This document shows, piece after piece, positions 1-8,763 of a DNA stretch of 64,000 nt (positions within the stretch are counted from its first letter, which is position 1; each line of letters opens with the position of its first letter). The stretch is taken from NCBI GenBank assembly GCA_000233775.1, contig CP003096.1, positions 766,001 through 830,000 of the forward strand, read 5' to 3'. The translations under genes and the position numbers were made by a program. This stretch comes from Thermovirga lienii DSM 17291. GTDB taxonomy: Bacteria; Synergistota; Synergistia; Synergistales; Thermovirgaceae. The notes under the pieces were generated by a model that saw nothing but the letters and a program-made list of their open reading frames with translations, ran no database searches and was not told the origin of the DNA.

Positions 1-2
1 AT

Positions 3-131
3 AACGCGGTGGTGTTATTGATAAAAAGGGGCACAGACAAGTTTATTCCCAGAGCGGATACTCGTTTGGGTAGAGAGGACAAATTGATCGTGGCTGCGTA
101 TCGAGAAGATTTGGATAAATTGATAGAATGA
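3..131 (+). CDS. C-terminal fragment of a TrkA_C (RCK_C) domain protein
   Basis: This is an open frame that enters from the left edge and stops at 129-131. The 42 visible residues contain the pattern VLLIKRG, then FIPRADT, then REDKLIV. That matches the end of an RCK_C/TrkA_C domain, the ligand-binding module found on potassium uptake, cation/proton antiport and some chloride channel proteins. The parent protein cannot be identified from this fragment. It runs in the same direction as pheS, 76 bases upstream of the start chosen there. Confidence 0.55.
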   Translation, partial: NAVVLLIKRGTDKFIPRADTRLGREDKLIVAAYREDLDKLIE

Positions 132-207
132 TAAAATAACTTATACTATAGCTTATATTATTATGAGCAAGCCAAACTATCATGAAGAGAAACGAGGTGC
201 AGCCAAA

Positions 208-1248
208 GTGAGTGACATAGAGAAAAAAACAGAGCAAATCAAGGATCTTTTCTGGTCAGAGTTGAGAAAGACAAGAACACCAGAAGATTTAGAGGAGATA
301 AGGGTCAAATTCTTGGGTAAAAAGGGTGAAATAACTAGCCTCCTAAAGAGCATAAAAAATATAGATCCTAGTGAGCGCCCCAGAGCTGGACAAGTTTTGA
401 ATCAGCTCAAAGAGGAAATAGAGCAAGCCATTTCTCAGAAAAAATCGACCTTATTGGAAGAGTTCTATGATAGGAAGGAAGAGGAAGACTCTATAGATGT
501 CTCCCTACCTCCAAGGGGTAGGGAGTGGGGAGGTTTCCATCCTGTAGCTCAGGTGATGGAGGAAGTTGTGGAGATTTTTGCATCAATGGGTTTCACAGTA
601 GCTTATGGGCCAGAGATCGAGAACGACTTCTATAATTTCGAAGCCTTGAACATCCCCCCACATCATCCAGCTAGAGATATGCAGGACACTTTTTATACGA
701 ATAACGGGCTACTTTTAAGGACCCATACTTCCCCTGTGGAAGTAAGGGCAATGCGCCAGATGGGTGCTCCGTTACGCATAGTAGTGCCTGGTAAGGTTTA
801 CAGAAGGGATAACGACCCTACACATTCGCCCATGTTTCATCAATTGGAGGGACTCTTGATCGATGAAGATATTTCCGTTGCCGATCTGAAGGGATGCTTG
901 GAAGCTTTTGCGAACAGGATATTTGAGCGTCCTCTGAAAGTTAGGTACCGAGCCAGTTATTTCCCTTTCACTGAGCCATCCCTGGAAATGGATGTAGAAT
1001 GTGTGGCCTGCTCTGGCCGAAACCCAGAGTGCAGGATATGCAAGGGTACAGGGTGGCTGGAGATTGCAGGTATGGGTATGACTCATCCAAACGTATTGAT
1101 AGCTGGCGGTATAGATCCTCAGAAGTATAACGGTTTTGCATGGGGTATGGGCCTTGACCGTATAGCCATGTTGAAATATGGCCTTGATGATCTTAGGGTC
1201 TTTTTCGAAGGAGATCTTGCATTTTTGATAGGGGGTCGCCAGGAATGA
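208..1248 (+). CDS. pheS: Phenylalanine--tRNA ligase alpha subunit
   Basis: PheS is the catalytic subunit of the alpha2beta2 enzyme that charges tRNA-Phe in the cytoplasm. The N-terminal helical arm (about residues 1-90) is followed by the class II catalytic core, with FHQLEG as motif 2 and GMGLDRIAML as motif 3. A CxxC...CxxC cluster lies near residue 280, as in many bacterial PheS proteins. I chose GTG 208 (346 aa) because GAGGTG at 194-199 is a well-placed ribosome binding site. The in-frame ATG at 163 has none and would add 15 residues atypical for the family. The end overlaps pheT by 4 bases (ATGA), indicating translational coupling. The upstream gap is too short for a T-box leader. Confidence 0.97.
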   Translation: MSDIEKKTEQIKDLFWSELRKTRTPEDLEEIRVKFLGKKGEITSLLKSIKNIDPSERPRAGQVLNQLKEEIEQAISQKKSTLLEEFYDRKEEEDSIDVSLPPRGREWGGFHPVAQVMEEVVEIFASMGFTVAYGPEIENDFYNFEALNIPPHHPARDMQDTFYTNNGLLLRTHTSPVEVRAMRQMGAPLRIVVPGKVYRRDNDPTHSPMFHQLEGLLIDEDISVADLKGCLEAFANRIFERPLKVRYRASYFPFTEPSLEMDVECVACSGRNPECRICKGTGWLEIAGMGMTHPNVLIAGGIDPQKYNGFAWGMGLDRIAMLKYGLDDLRVFFEGDLAFLIGGRQE

Positions 1249-3647
1249 AGATAAGCTGGAATTGGCTCAGGGAAGAGCTCAAAATAGATGTAGATGAAGT
1301 AGAGCAGGTAGCTGAGAGGTTGACGGAAACAGGCTCAGAAGTTGAAGCAGTGGAACGCCCCGTTCCTCTACTTAAGGGAGTCGTCACTGCCAGGGTTAAG
1401 CGTATAGAGCCTCATCCCAGTAATGCTAACCTGCTTGTGGCCAGATTGGACACGGGCATGGGTGAGGCCACGTGTGTCACAGCAGCAAAAAATTTGAAGG
1501 ACGACGATGTGGTGCCTTATGCTGCTTTAGGGGCGACTATAGCAGATGGAACCGTAATGGGCCATAGGGAGTTTGATGGAGTTTTAAGTGAAGGTATGAT
1601 GCTCTCGGCAGAGGAGATCGGGCTGCCGGATATAGCTGACGAATTCGGCATTTTGAGACTCCCAAAAGACGAAAAGTTGGGGAGGGACGTAAGAGAAGTC
1701 CTTGGCTTGGACGATTACGTACTGGATATTTCCATAACACCAAGCAGAGGAGATCTTTTGAGTGTGAGAGGACTTGCCAAGGAGGTCTCAGCCATATTGG
1801 ATATCCCAATGAAGGAGCTTGATGCAAGTATTAGTCAAGAAAGCTTGGGTAACGAGATCCTGAAAGAGTTTAAGGGAATAACCTTAAAAGATGATGGTTG
1901 TTCCGTTTACGCTTTGGGCTTTGCGGACAACGTTAGAATAGCTCCTTCTCCTATCAGGGAGCGGGTTAAGTTGTCTCTTTTGGGTATGCGTCCCATAAAC
2001 AACGTCGTTGATGCTACCAACTTGGTTATGCTCTATCTAGGCCAGCCCCTGCATGCTTTCGACTATGACCTTCTGCCCGATAAGGAGATCACCGTTAGAT
2101 GTGCTTACGATGGTGAGAAAATAGTGACCCTTGATGGAAAGGAAAGACATCTAACTCCGGAGGATCTTCTGATAACCAGTGGAGGTATCCCGGTGGCTCT
2201 AGCAGGAGTGATGGGTGGAGAGAACACCGAGATAAACGAAAACACGAAAAGAATAGCCCTGGAATCTGCTAATTTTGATTCCATAAGGGTGAGCAAGACG
2301 TATAGACGACTTGGCCTTCCCAGCGAAGCCGCTTATAGGTTTGCGAGAAAGGTGGATCCAGCGAAAGTTTCAATTGCCTTACATAAGACCTTTGAGTACC
2401 TGAGTAAATGGGGAGCAGCCCGTCCTCTTGGAGAGATCTTGGAGAGATTAGGCGATGAAAAGCCCCGATACGTAGAGCTGACAAAGAAAAAATTAAAGAA
2501 AGTTTTGTTGTTGGAAGATATGGATTTAGCTTCTGACATTTTGGGCCGGTTAGGTTTTGTAGAGACTTCCAGGGATGAAGATAAGAGGATCTTTCAGGTT
2601 CCTAGCTTCCGTCCAGATATATCGATAGAGGAAGACCTCATTGAGGAGGTTGGCAGGATATGGGGGTACGACAAGATGGAGTCGCGCCTACCTGCCGTTA
2701 CCCGGAAGCCCGGGGATATTACGGAAAGAATGCGAACGGAACGTCAATTGAGAAATGTCGCGATGGGGCGCGGGTACGTGGAGGTAATAACGTATAGTTT
2801 TGTGTCACCAGACATGCTTAGAACGTTGAGAATTCCCGATAATAGTGTATTGGCCAGCTATGTGGCTTTGTCCAACCCTCTGAGCAGGGATCAGTCCATA
2901 ATGAGAACTTCTCTGGCTTTCGGCCTGGTGAAAGCGGCTGTTGCAAACATAAGAAACGGTTGGAGAAAACCCATAAGGATGTTTGAGATAGGTAAGGTTT
3001 TCCATCTGGAAGAAGGAACTGAGCTGGGCGTTAGGGAGCACCTCCGCCTGGGAGGTATAGTATGCCCTGGGAAAGACCCTCGTTCCGTGTGGGAAAAACA
3101 GGAAGATGACTTCTTTTCGGTTAAGGCTGATATCGTTGCCTTGGCTGAAGCCAGGGGCGTCTCCTTGGAGTTCGTCAAAGGTGAATATCCGTTTGGACAT
3201 AGGGGACAAACTGCTCATATACTTTACGGTGACCAAACAATAGGGTATTTGTGCAGGCTCAAACCAAAGATAGCAGAAGAGCTATCTCTCCCTGAACCGG
3301 TCCTTTTGTTTGAAGTGGATCTTGAGGTACTTGAGAGATCAAAAGCCCGTAGCTTTGGGAAAGCTGACAAATATCCGGCCGTTTATAGGGATATATCTAT
3401 CCTCATTGACAAGGATACGACAGTCCAGAAGGTTAAAGAGGACATAAAGGGTTTGGCGTCTCAATATGTAAGAAGCATAAGGTTGTTCGATGTGTATGAA
3501 GGAAAGGGAGTCCCTGAAGGCAAGGTTAGTGTGGCATTTACATTGGAATACCGTTCTGAGGAAGTTACCCTTCGCGACGAAGAAGTGGATAGAGCTCATA
3601 TGGACTTAAGGAAAGCCTTGCAGAAAAAGGGTTACGTTTTGCGCTAA
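1245..3647 (+). CDS. pheT: Phenylalanine--tRNA ligase beta subunit
   Basis: PheT is the partner of PheS in the tetrameric phenylalanyl-tRNA synthetase. At 800 residues it has the full bacterial length. The order seen is an N-terminal tRNA-binding (EMAP-like OB) domain at about 40-150, the B3/B4 editing region around 200-400 with INNVVDATNLVM, the B5 domain, the inactive synthetase-like core, and a C-terminal ferredoxin-fold anticodon-binding domain starting near KADKYPAVYRDISILID. It shares 4 bases with pheS and is followed after 13 bases by a coiled-coil gene with its own strong ribosome binding site. Confidence 0.97.
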   Translation: MKISWNWLREELKIDVDEVEQVAERLTETGSEVEAVERPVPLLKGVVTARVKRIEPHPSNANLLVARLDTGMGEATCVTAAKNLKDDDVVPYAALGATIADGTVMGHREFDGVLSEGMMLSAEEIGLPDIADEFGILRLPKDEKLGRDVREVLGLDDYVLDISITPSRGDLLSVRGLAKEVSAILDIPMKELDASISQESLGNEILKEFKGITLKDDGCSVYALGFADNVRIAPSPIRERVKLSLLGMRPINNVVDATNLVMLYLGQPLHAFDYDLLPDKEITVRCAYDGEKIVTLDGKERHLTPEDLLITSGGIPVALAGVMGGENTEINENTKRIALESANFDSIRVSKTYRRLGLPSEAAYRFARKVDPAKVSIALHKTFEYLSKWGAARPLGEILERLGDEKPRYVELTKKKLKKVLLLEDMDLASDILGRLGFVETSRDEDKRIFQVPSFRPDISIEEDLIEEVGRIWGYDKMESRLPAVTRKPGDITERMRTERQLRNVAMGRGYVEVITYSFVSPDMLRTLRIPDNSVLASYVALSNPLSRDQSIMRTSLAFGLVKAAVANIRNGWRKPIRMFEIGKVFHLEEGTELGVREHLRLGGIVCPGKDPRSVWEKQEDDFFSVKADIVALAEARGVSLEFVKGEYPFGHRGQTAHILYGDQTIGYLCRLKPKIAEELSLPEPVLLFEVDLEVLERSKARSFGKADKYPAVYRDISILIDKDTTVQKVKEDIKGLASQYVRSIRLFDVYEGKGVPEGKVSVAFTLEYRSEEVTLRDEEVDRAHMDLRKALQKKGYVLR

Positions 3648-3660
3648 GGAGGGAATTTTT

Positions 3661-3939
3661 ATGCAGGAACATCTTGTCAACCTTGAAAGTCTTGTGGAGA
3701 GAGTGACAAAACGGATCAATGAGCTGATGGAAGAAAACAGGCAGTTGAAAGAGGAAATAGAGTTACACAGGGAGATTTTGGAGGAAAAGGACAGAGAAGT
3801 AGAGGCAATAAGAGAGGAGCACAGGAGGGTTCTAGAAGAAAAAGAAAAGGAACTTTCTAGCCTCAGGTCAGTGCAAAAGGAAACGGAGGAAAGGATAAAG
3901 GCCCTGTTGGAGAAGATAAAAGAAGCTGTGATGGAGTAG
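3661..3939 (+). CDS. Small coiled-coil protein upstream of zapA
   Basis: This 92-residue protein is made almost entirely of charged heptad-like sequence, with no signal peptide or membrane segment, so a single long cytoplasmic coiled coil is likely. A strong ribosome binding site (AAGGAGGG) lies 7 bases before the ATG. It sits between pheT and a ZapA-like gene, so a role beside ZapA at the FtsZ ring, comparable to ZapB in size and shape, is attractive. That is inferred from shape and position only; low-complexity coiled coils cannot be assigned to a family by eye. Confidence 0.7.
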   Translation: MQEHLVNLESLVERVTKRINELMEENRQLKEEIELHREILEEKDREVEAIREEHRRVLEEKEKELSSLRSVQKETEERIKALLEKIKEAVME

Positions 3940-4000
3940 GGCGTTAATTCGGTTTTAGTGGAAAGCGAAAAGAGCGGCTTTCAGGAGGGAGGCAACCCAA

Positions 4001-4237
4001 TTGCAGGGAGAAGTTCGGCGGGTTAATGTTCTTGTAGGTAAAAAGACGTATTCCATTCTGACTCGACTGGATGAGCAAAAGTTCAAAGCGGTGTTGAGCA
4101 TCGTTAAAGAAGCAGTTGAAAGCGTCGAAAGCTCCGTTGATCAGGAACAGAGGTTGCTTTTGGGTTGCCTCAAAATGGCTTACAAAATAGAGGAAGTTAC
4201 AAGAAAATTGGAAGAAGCTTTAAAAGAGCGAGCGTAA
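4001..4237 (+). CDS. zapA: Cell division protein ZapA-like
   Basis: This 78-residue protein has the ZapA architecture: a short N-terminal beta segment (VNVLVGKKTYSI) followed by a long helix capable of coiled-coil dimerisation. ZapA proteins bind FtsZ and promote protofilament bundling at midcell. The start is TTG 4001, supported by AGGAGGGAGG at 3983-3992; no ATG or GTG fits. A zapA-cvpA-mutS2 order downstream of pheT is common in Gram-positive-type genomes and supports the call. It ends 5 bases before cvpA. Confidence 0.82.
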   Translation: MQGEVRRVNVLVGKKTYSILTRLDEQKFKAVLSIVKEAVESVESSVDQEQRLLLGCLKMAYKIEEVTRKLEEALKERA

Positions 4238-4242
4238 TAGAT

Positions 4243-4845
4243 ATGAGCATAGCGTTTACAGTAGATTTAATAGTGCTTTTCATGACGGTGTATTTTGTGT
4301 CTCGAGGTCTATTGCGCGGTTTGTCTGGAGAGATAATTTCCATCCTTTCCGTAGTAGGAGGTTTCTTGTTTGCATGGTATGCTTCGGGGCACGCTGCGGA
4401 GTTTCTAGTGCAGATGTTTGCCCTGGATGCAGGCTATGCACGGATTTTGTGCCTCTTTTTGATTTATATTATTTGTCTTCTTGTCGGAGGAATCCTTAAA
4501 AGGGTAGTAAAGGCTTTTCTCCGCATTGTTAGCTTATCATTTGTGGACAGAATCCTTGGTGGAGTTGCAGGCCTTGTAAAAAGCACGGTGTTTCTGCTGT
4601 TGTTATTTATGTTGTCATCTTTTGTGGTGCCGTTTACCGGAGACTACTGGGTCAAAAAGTCTGTGTCCATGAACATCGCGGAGGTTATTTTGCCGTACGT
4701 ACAGGATTTGATGAGTAAGGTTGATCCTAAAGAATGGAATACGATCTCGATATATAAAGAATTTTGGAAGGGCGAAGGCATATTGCTCCAAGAGTCCCCA
4801 GCAGAAGACAGCTATAAGGAAGTTCAACAAGAAGGTGACGGATAA
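4243..4845 (+). CDS. cvpA: CvpA family membrane protein
   Basis: This 200-residue integral membrane protein has four predicted hydrophobic segments, a conserved early SRGLLRGLSGEI stretch and a hydrophilic C-terminal tail. This matches the CvpA family, named for colicin V production in E. coli but of unclear general function and linked to envelope stress in several species. The start ATG 4243 follows zapA by 5 bases. A longer frame from 4165 would run inside zapA and give a non-membrane N-terminus. The gene ends 5 bases before mutS2. Confidence 0.85.
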   Translation: MSIAFTVDLIVLFMTVYFVSRGLLRGLSGEIISILSVVGGFLFAWYASGHAAEFLVQMFALDAGYARILCLFLIYIICLLVGGILKRVVKAFLRIVSLSFVDRILGGVAGLVKSTVFLLLLFMLSSFVVPFTGDYWVKKSVSMNIAEVILPYVQDLMSKVDPKEWNTISIYKEFWKGEGILLQESPAEDSYKEVQQEGDG

Positions 4846-4850
4846 AAGCA

Positions 4851-7199
4851 GTGAAGACAGACGCAAAAACCCTCCAACTAGTTGATATACCTAAAGTTTT
4901 GGAACTTATAGAAAAAGAGTGCAGAAGCCCATTGGGTGTTTTATGCCTTAGAGAACAAGAACCTTTACCTTCCATTCAGCATGTGGAAGAAAGGCAGGCT
5001 CTATTTGTTTCTTTCTGCAAATACGAAGACGTATGCGGCAGGTTGCCCTGGGAGAAGGACCTTAACCCTTTGGGTAGATTGTTTGAAGACGCGAAGGTCT
5101 CAGGTCTTCTAAGTGGAGTGGAGCTAGTCCATATAAGAAACATGGTGGGCTTGGCAATAAGAATAAAAGATGTTGTTTCAGACAGGAAGGATGCTTTCGC
5201 GGAGCTCTATTCCCTTACGAGAAGAATACCTGATTTGAGTGAGTTGTTCGATGATTTGCATGTTTTGGCTGACGATGGAAGACTTTACGATAGGGCTTCG
5301 GAGCTTTTGGGGAGACTGCGATCCGCCCATAGAGATTATGCTGCAAAAGCTAGGAAAGCAGCCCAAAACCTTGTGTCCAACCCGTCCGTATCCAGCATGC
5401 TCCAAGATAAAAACGTGCATTACCGCAAAGGGCGAATAGTCCTTTTGGTAAGGCAGGAAAATTTGCATAAGTTCAGAGGCATAGTAATAGACCGATCATC
5501 CAGCGGTAATAGCCTTTATATGGAGCCAGAAGGTTTGATAGAGATAAACAACAGGGTATCGATCCTGGAGAAGGAAATAGAGGAGGAAGAAAGGAGAATT
5601 TTGCGGAGCCTAACTCGTAAAGTCTTGATGAAGCAGAAGCTCCTGGAAAGAACCGAACAAGTGCTGGGCCTTTTGGATCTTATGTATGCCTTGAGGGAGG
5701 TGGCGAGAAAAGACCGTTGGTCCCTTCCGTTGATGAAGAATTCTCCCATGTTGAAATTGAAAGGCGCTAGGCACCCCCTATTGGGTAAACAGTGCGTGCC
5801 CATAGATATATTTTGTGGTACCTCGTTTAAGCAGCTGATAATAACGGGGCCAAACACCGGGGGTAAGACGGTGGCCCTAAAGACAGTGGCTGTTTCGTTA
5901 TATCTTGGCTGGTGTGGTTTTCCTGTTCCCTGTAAAGAGGGTACTGAAATAGGCGATATCGATTGGATGTTGGCGGATATTGGAGATGAACAGAGCATAG
6001 AGCAGAACCTATCCACATTCAGTGCTCACCTAACCAGGTTGATCGACATGCTCCAAAAAGCCAATGAAAGGAGCCTGTTTTTGCTAGATGAGCTGGGAGC
6101 TGGAACTGACCCTCAAGAGGGAGCGGCTTTAGGTATAGCGATTCTTGAAAGGTTTAGATCCATTGGAAGTTTGGTTATAGCAACCACCCACCATAATTCG
6201 ATAAAGAGGTATGCCCTGTCCACCAAGGGAGTAGAGACAGCGAGCATGGAATTTGATTCGGAAACCTTGAAACCTACGTTTCGGCTTCTTATGGGTATGC
6301 CTGGTAAGAGCAATGCCCTGACCATAGCGAGACATTTGGGCATGCCGGAGGAAATACTATCTAAGGCTGAAGAAGTTCTCCTTGAATCCTATTACGGGGA
6401 AGAAAGACTTGTGGACGAGCTGCACGACAAGCATATGGAGCTAGACCAGCTCAAAAAACAGCTGGAATCTAAAGAGGCAGACCTTAAGAGGTTAAAGGAC
6501 GAATTGGAGAGGGAAAAAAGAAACTTGGCACTAGAGAAGGGAAGGATAGTTTCCGAGGCGGAGCGTAAGGCGTTAGAGATGATTGAGGAAGCCCAAAGGT
6601 TGTACCATGAAATGGTCAAAAAAATAGGATTTTTCAACGCCAGAAATATGCATAAATCCACTGAAAAGGACAGACAACGCATGTTGAAAATGAAAAAGGA
6701 GCTTCTTGAGCGACAAGATGTCCACGATGAGAAGATGGAAGCAGAAGAAATTTCTCCGGGGGATCTTGTTGAGATAATAGGTCAATCCACTAAAGGAACT
6801 GTGGAGGCCATAGAGGAGGGAAAGGCTGTGCTCTTATGTGGCCCCATTAAAGTAGAGGTACAGTTGAACAAGCTAAAGCTAGTGAAGAAAAAAGAGGAAG
6901 TCGAAAGGACTGCTGTTCAAGGACCAATTGTAAAAGGAGACTTTAAGAAGGTTTCAGTCCCCCCTTCAATAATGATCAGGGGGATGACAGTTGACGAGGC
7001 GATACCAGAAGTTGAGCTTTACCTAGATAGGGCTTTCAGAGCAGGTTACGGAGAGGTCACCATAATTCATGGACGGGGAGAAGGCATACTCAGGAGGGAA
7101 GTCCATGCCCTATGTAAGAGGCTTCCGTACGTCACAAACTTCAGGTTGGGAGAACCTTCGGAGGGGGGCATCGGAGTCACTATAGTGAGTTTTAGGTAA
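4851..7199 (+). CDS. mutS2: Endonuclease MutS2 (Smr-domain MutS homologue)
   Basis: MutS2 is a MutS-like ATPase with a C-terminal Smr nuclease domain. It is reported to limit homologous recombination by processing branched DNA, and in Bacillus it also rescues collided ribosomes. The 782-residue protein shows the MutS core and clamp helices, Walker A (GPNTGGKT, about residues 333-340), the [11 protein letters not shown] Walker B/signature region, a long coiled coil at about 510-620, and a Smr domain from about residue 705 with the HGRGEG motif. The start is GTG 4851. It ends the pheS-to-mutS2 gene run. Confidence 0.95.
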   Translation: MKTDAKTLQLVDIPKVLELIEKECRSPLGVLCLREQEPLPSIQHVEERQALFVSFCKYEDVCGRLPWEKDLNPLGRLFEDAKVSGLLSGVELVHIRNMVGLAIRIKDVVSDRKDAFAELYSLTRRIPDLSELFDDLHVLADDGRLYDRASELLGRLRSAHRDYAAKARKAAQNLVSNPSVSSMLQDKNVHYRKGRIVLLVRQENLHKFRGIVIDRSSSGNSLYMEPEGLIEINNRVSILEKEIEEEERRILRSLTRKVLMKQKLLERTEQVLGLLDLMYALREVARKDRWSLPLMKNSPMLKLKGARHPLLGKQCVPIDIFCGTSFKQLIITGPNTGGKTVALKTVAVSLYLGWCGFPVPCKEGTEIGDIDWMLADIGDEQSIEQNLSTFSAHLTRLIDMLQKANERSLFLLDELGAGTDPQEGAALGIAILERFRSIGSLVIATTHHNSIKRYALSTKGVETASMEFDSETLKPTFRLLMGMPGKSNALTIARHLGMPEEILSKAEEVLLESYYGEERLVDELHDKHMELDQLKKQLESKEADLKRLKDELEREKRNLALEKGRIVSEAERKALEMIEEAQRLYHEMVKKIGFFNARNMHKSTEKDRQRMLKMKKELLERQDVHDEKMEAEEISPGDLVEIIGQSTKGTVEAIEEGKAVLLCGPIKVEVQLNKLKLVKKKEEVERTAVQGPIVKGDFKKVSVPPSIMIRGMTVDEAIPEVELYLDRAFRAGYGEVTIIHGRGEGILRREVHALCKRLPYVTNFRLGEPSEGGIGVTIVSFR

Positions 7200-7241
7200 T
7201 AAGTAATTTCCGTGGTGGTTCTTTGGGGCTTCCAAAATCCA

Positions 7242-7270
7242 TTGAATTTAACTTCCTTGCGTGGTAATAT
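7242..7270 (+). promoter_or_regulatory. Sigma-70-type promoter for tRNA-Arg
   Basis: A -35 hexamer TTGAAT (7242-7247) and a -10 hexamer TAATAT (7265-7270) are separated by 17 bases. The expected start of transcription, near 7277, lies about 8 bases before the tRNA. Position and spacing are the support. Confidence 0.5.
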
Positions 7271-7284
7271 TGCTCCTGTCTCGC

Positions 7285-7361
<77 letters not shown>

Positions 7362-7462
7362 TTCCCATCATTTTCTCCATACTGCACATGTTAGAACTTC
7401 TCAAAATCAGCCCTTGGTCTTGCTGTACTTTTATTCAATGTGTTTGTATTTTGTTATTTTTA

Positions 7463-7490
7463 TTGATAATATACCATATTATATTATAAT
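7463..7490 (+). promoter_or_regulatory. Sigma-70-type promoter upstream of the racemase-family gene
   Basis: TTGATA (7463-7468) and a consensus TATAAT (7485-7490) are 16 bases apart in an AT-rich stretch 26 bases before the next start codon. No other gene could use it. Confidence 0.55.
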
Positions 7491-7515
7491 GCTGTAAACC
7501 TATTGGAGGGCAGCC

Positions 7516-8256
7516 ATGGTGATTTATAAAATTAAAAATAGCACCAGATGCTGGGACGGAGAGTCGATAGGTATATTGATTCTGGATGCTCATTATCCGT
7601 GTATTCCTGGGAACGTGGGCAACGCGACCACATTTGATTTTCCTGTGAGGTACAAAAAGGTAAACGGTGCCTCCATAGACAGGCTTCTGAACCAAAGAGA
7701 TCCTTCCTTGGTTAAGCCTTTTGTAGAGGCCGCACTTGAGCTTGAAAGTGAGGGCGTAAGGGCTGTTACCGGAGCTTGTGGATTCATGGCTCTTTTTCAG
7801 GAAGAAGTTGCGGCCGCCTTAAGGATACCCGTTTTTCTATCCAGTTTGCTCCAGGTTCCTTTTATCAGAAGGATTTTAAATCCTTCACTGAGGATTGGCA
7901 TAATAACGGCAAACGCTAGTTGCCTGACGGAGAAACACTTTCGTTCTGTGGGCGTAGATACTTGCGAGGACATAGTAATAAGAGGTATGGAAGAAATGGA
8001 AGAATTCAGGACAGCCATTTTGGAGGAAAAGGGTACTCTGGATTCAGAAAAAATGGAGCAGGAGGTAGTGGAGGTATCCAAAAACTTAGTGGAGGAACAT
8101 CCAGAGGTGGGAGCTATACTACTAGAGTGTAGCGATTTGCCCCCGTATGCAAAGGCAGTTCAGGAAGCCACTGGAAGGCCAGTTTTCGACTTTATAACCA
8201 TGATCCGGTTTGTGCACACAGCGGTTGTACAGCAAAGTTATGAAGGATTTATGTAA
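7516..8256 (+). CDS. Aspartate/glutamate racemase family protein, substrate unknown
   Basis: This 246-residue cytoplasmic protein belongs to the cofactor-independent Asp/Glu racemase superfamily (aspartate, glutamate and hydantoin racemases, arylmalonate decarboxylase, maleate isomerase). The two catalytic cysteines are seen as Cys88 in TGACGF and Cys205 in LLECSDLPPYA, so a two-base racemase or isomerase is plausible. The N-terminus (IGILILDAHYPCIPG) and the loop GNVGNATTFDFPV differ from canonical MurI, and the length is close to hydantoin/aspartate racemase subgroups. The ATG at 7516 has a GGAGGG ribosome binding site. It is transcribed alone from its own promoter; nothing nearby reveals the substrate. 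Confidence 0.8.
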   Translation: MVIYKIKNSTRCWDGESIGILILDAHYPCIPGNVGNATTFDFPVRYKKVNGASIDRLLNQRDPSLVKPFVEAALELESEGVRAVTGACGFMALFQEEVAAALRIPVFLSSLLQVPFIRRILNPSLRIGIITANASCLTEKHFRSVGVDTCEDIVIRGMEEMEEFRTAILEEKGTLDSEKMEQEVVEVSKNLVEEHPEVGAILLECSDLPPYAKAVQEATGRPVFDFITMIRFVHTAVVQQSYEGFM

Positions 8257-8288
8257 TATGTCGTGAATTAATTTATGAACCGCTTCCA

Positions 8289-8313
8289 GAGTAATATCTC
8301 TCTGATATTTCTC
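8289..8313 (+). terminator. Weak hairpin after the racemase-family gene
   Basis: AATATC (8293-8298) and GATATT (8304-8309) can pair around a five-base loop, extended by GAG/CTC across one mismatch. No U-tract follows, so this is at best a weak terminator or transcript-end stabiliser 32 bases after the stop codon. Confidence 0.25.
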
Positions 8314-8361
8314 AGAAAGAAGAGAACCTGTTCAAGGAGTACGAAAAAGTGAATATATCGC

Positions 8362-8390
8362 TTGACGGGGGGAGGTTTTTCCTGTATAGT
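8362..8390 (+). promoter_or_regulatory. Strong sigma-70-type promoter of the cold-shock gene
   Basis: TTGACG (8362-8367) and TATAGT (8385-8390) are spaced by exactly 17 bases. Transcription would start near 8397, leaving a 5' leader of about 53 bases before the csp start. Structured leaders are a known means of temperature control for cold-shock genes, but this one is short and I see no recognisable cold-box. Confidence 0.65.
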
Positions 8391-8449
8391 TCTCCCCATG
8401 GTCAGCCGGCGACCAATTTTCGCTTTTTAAAGCTTTAGGAGGAAATATT

Positions 8450-8653
8450 TTGACAATGAATGGAACAGTTAAGTGGTTTAACGAGTCTAAGGGTTATGGG
8501 TTCATCACGTCCGACGAAGGAACTGATGTGTTTGTACACTTTTCCGCTATAGAGGGAGAAGGATTCAAGACCTTGGCAGAGGGCCAGCAGGTATCCTTTG
8601 ATATCACTCAGGGCAACAAAGGCCCCCAAGCGTCCAACGTCGTAAAACTATAA
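8450..8653 (+). CDS. Cold-shock domain protein (CspA family)
   Basis: This 67-residue single-domain OB-fold protein has both nucleic-acid-binding signatures: RNP1-like KGYGFIT and RNP2-like VFVHFSAI. Such proteins bind single-stranded RNA and DNA and act as RNA chaperones. AGGAGG at 8437-8442 is 7 bases before TTG 8450 and 13 bases before ATG 8456, so I favour the TTG start. The ATG would remove two residues only. It is monocistronic: its own promoter lies upstream and a strong bidirectional terminator downstream. Confidence 0.93.
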   Translation: MTMNGTVKWFNESKGYGFITSDEGTDVFVHFSAIEGEGFKTLAEGQQVSFDITQGNKGPQASNVVKL

Positions 8654-8714
8654 GAAAAAAAGAAAAACTTTTTCGCGATATATTTAACGATATATTTGAC
8701 ACGAAGAACCGAAC

Positions 8715-8746
8715 AAAGAAATGGCGCCTAAAGGCGCCATTTCTTT
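8715..8746. terminator. Bidirectional intrinsic terminator between csp and the TAXI gene
   Basis: Fourteen perfectly paired bases (8715-8728 with 8733-8746) around a TAAA loop, with a GGCGCC core and A/T-rich ends on both sides. It lies between two convergent genes, 62 bases after csp and 18 bases after the minus-strand TAXI stop, so it can end both transcripts. Confidence 0.85.
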
Positions 8747-8763
8747 TGTGTCAATTTTTGCTC

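Noticed and set aside
132-207. T-box leader before pheS
   Set aside because: The gap is only 76 bases, far shorter than a T-box, and has no terminator hairpin.
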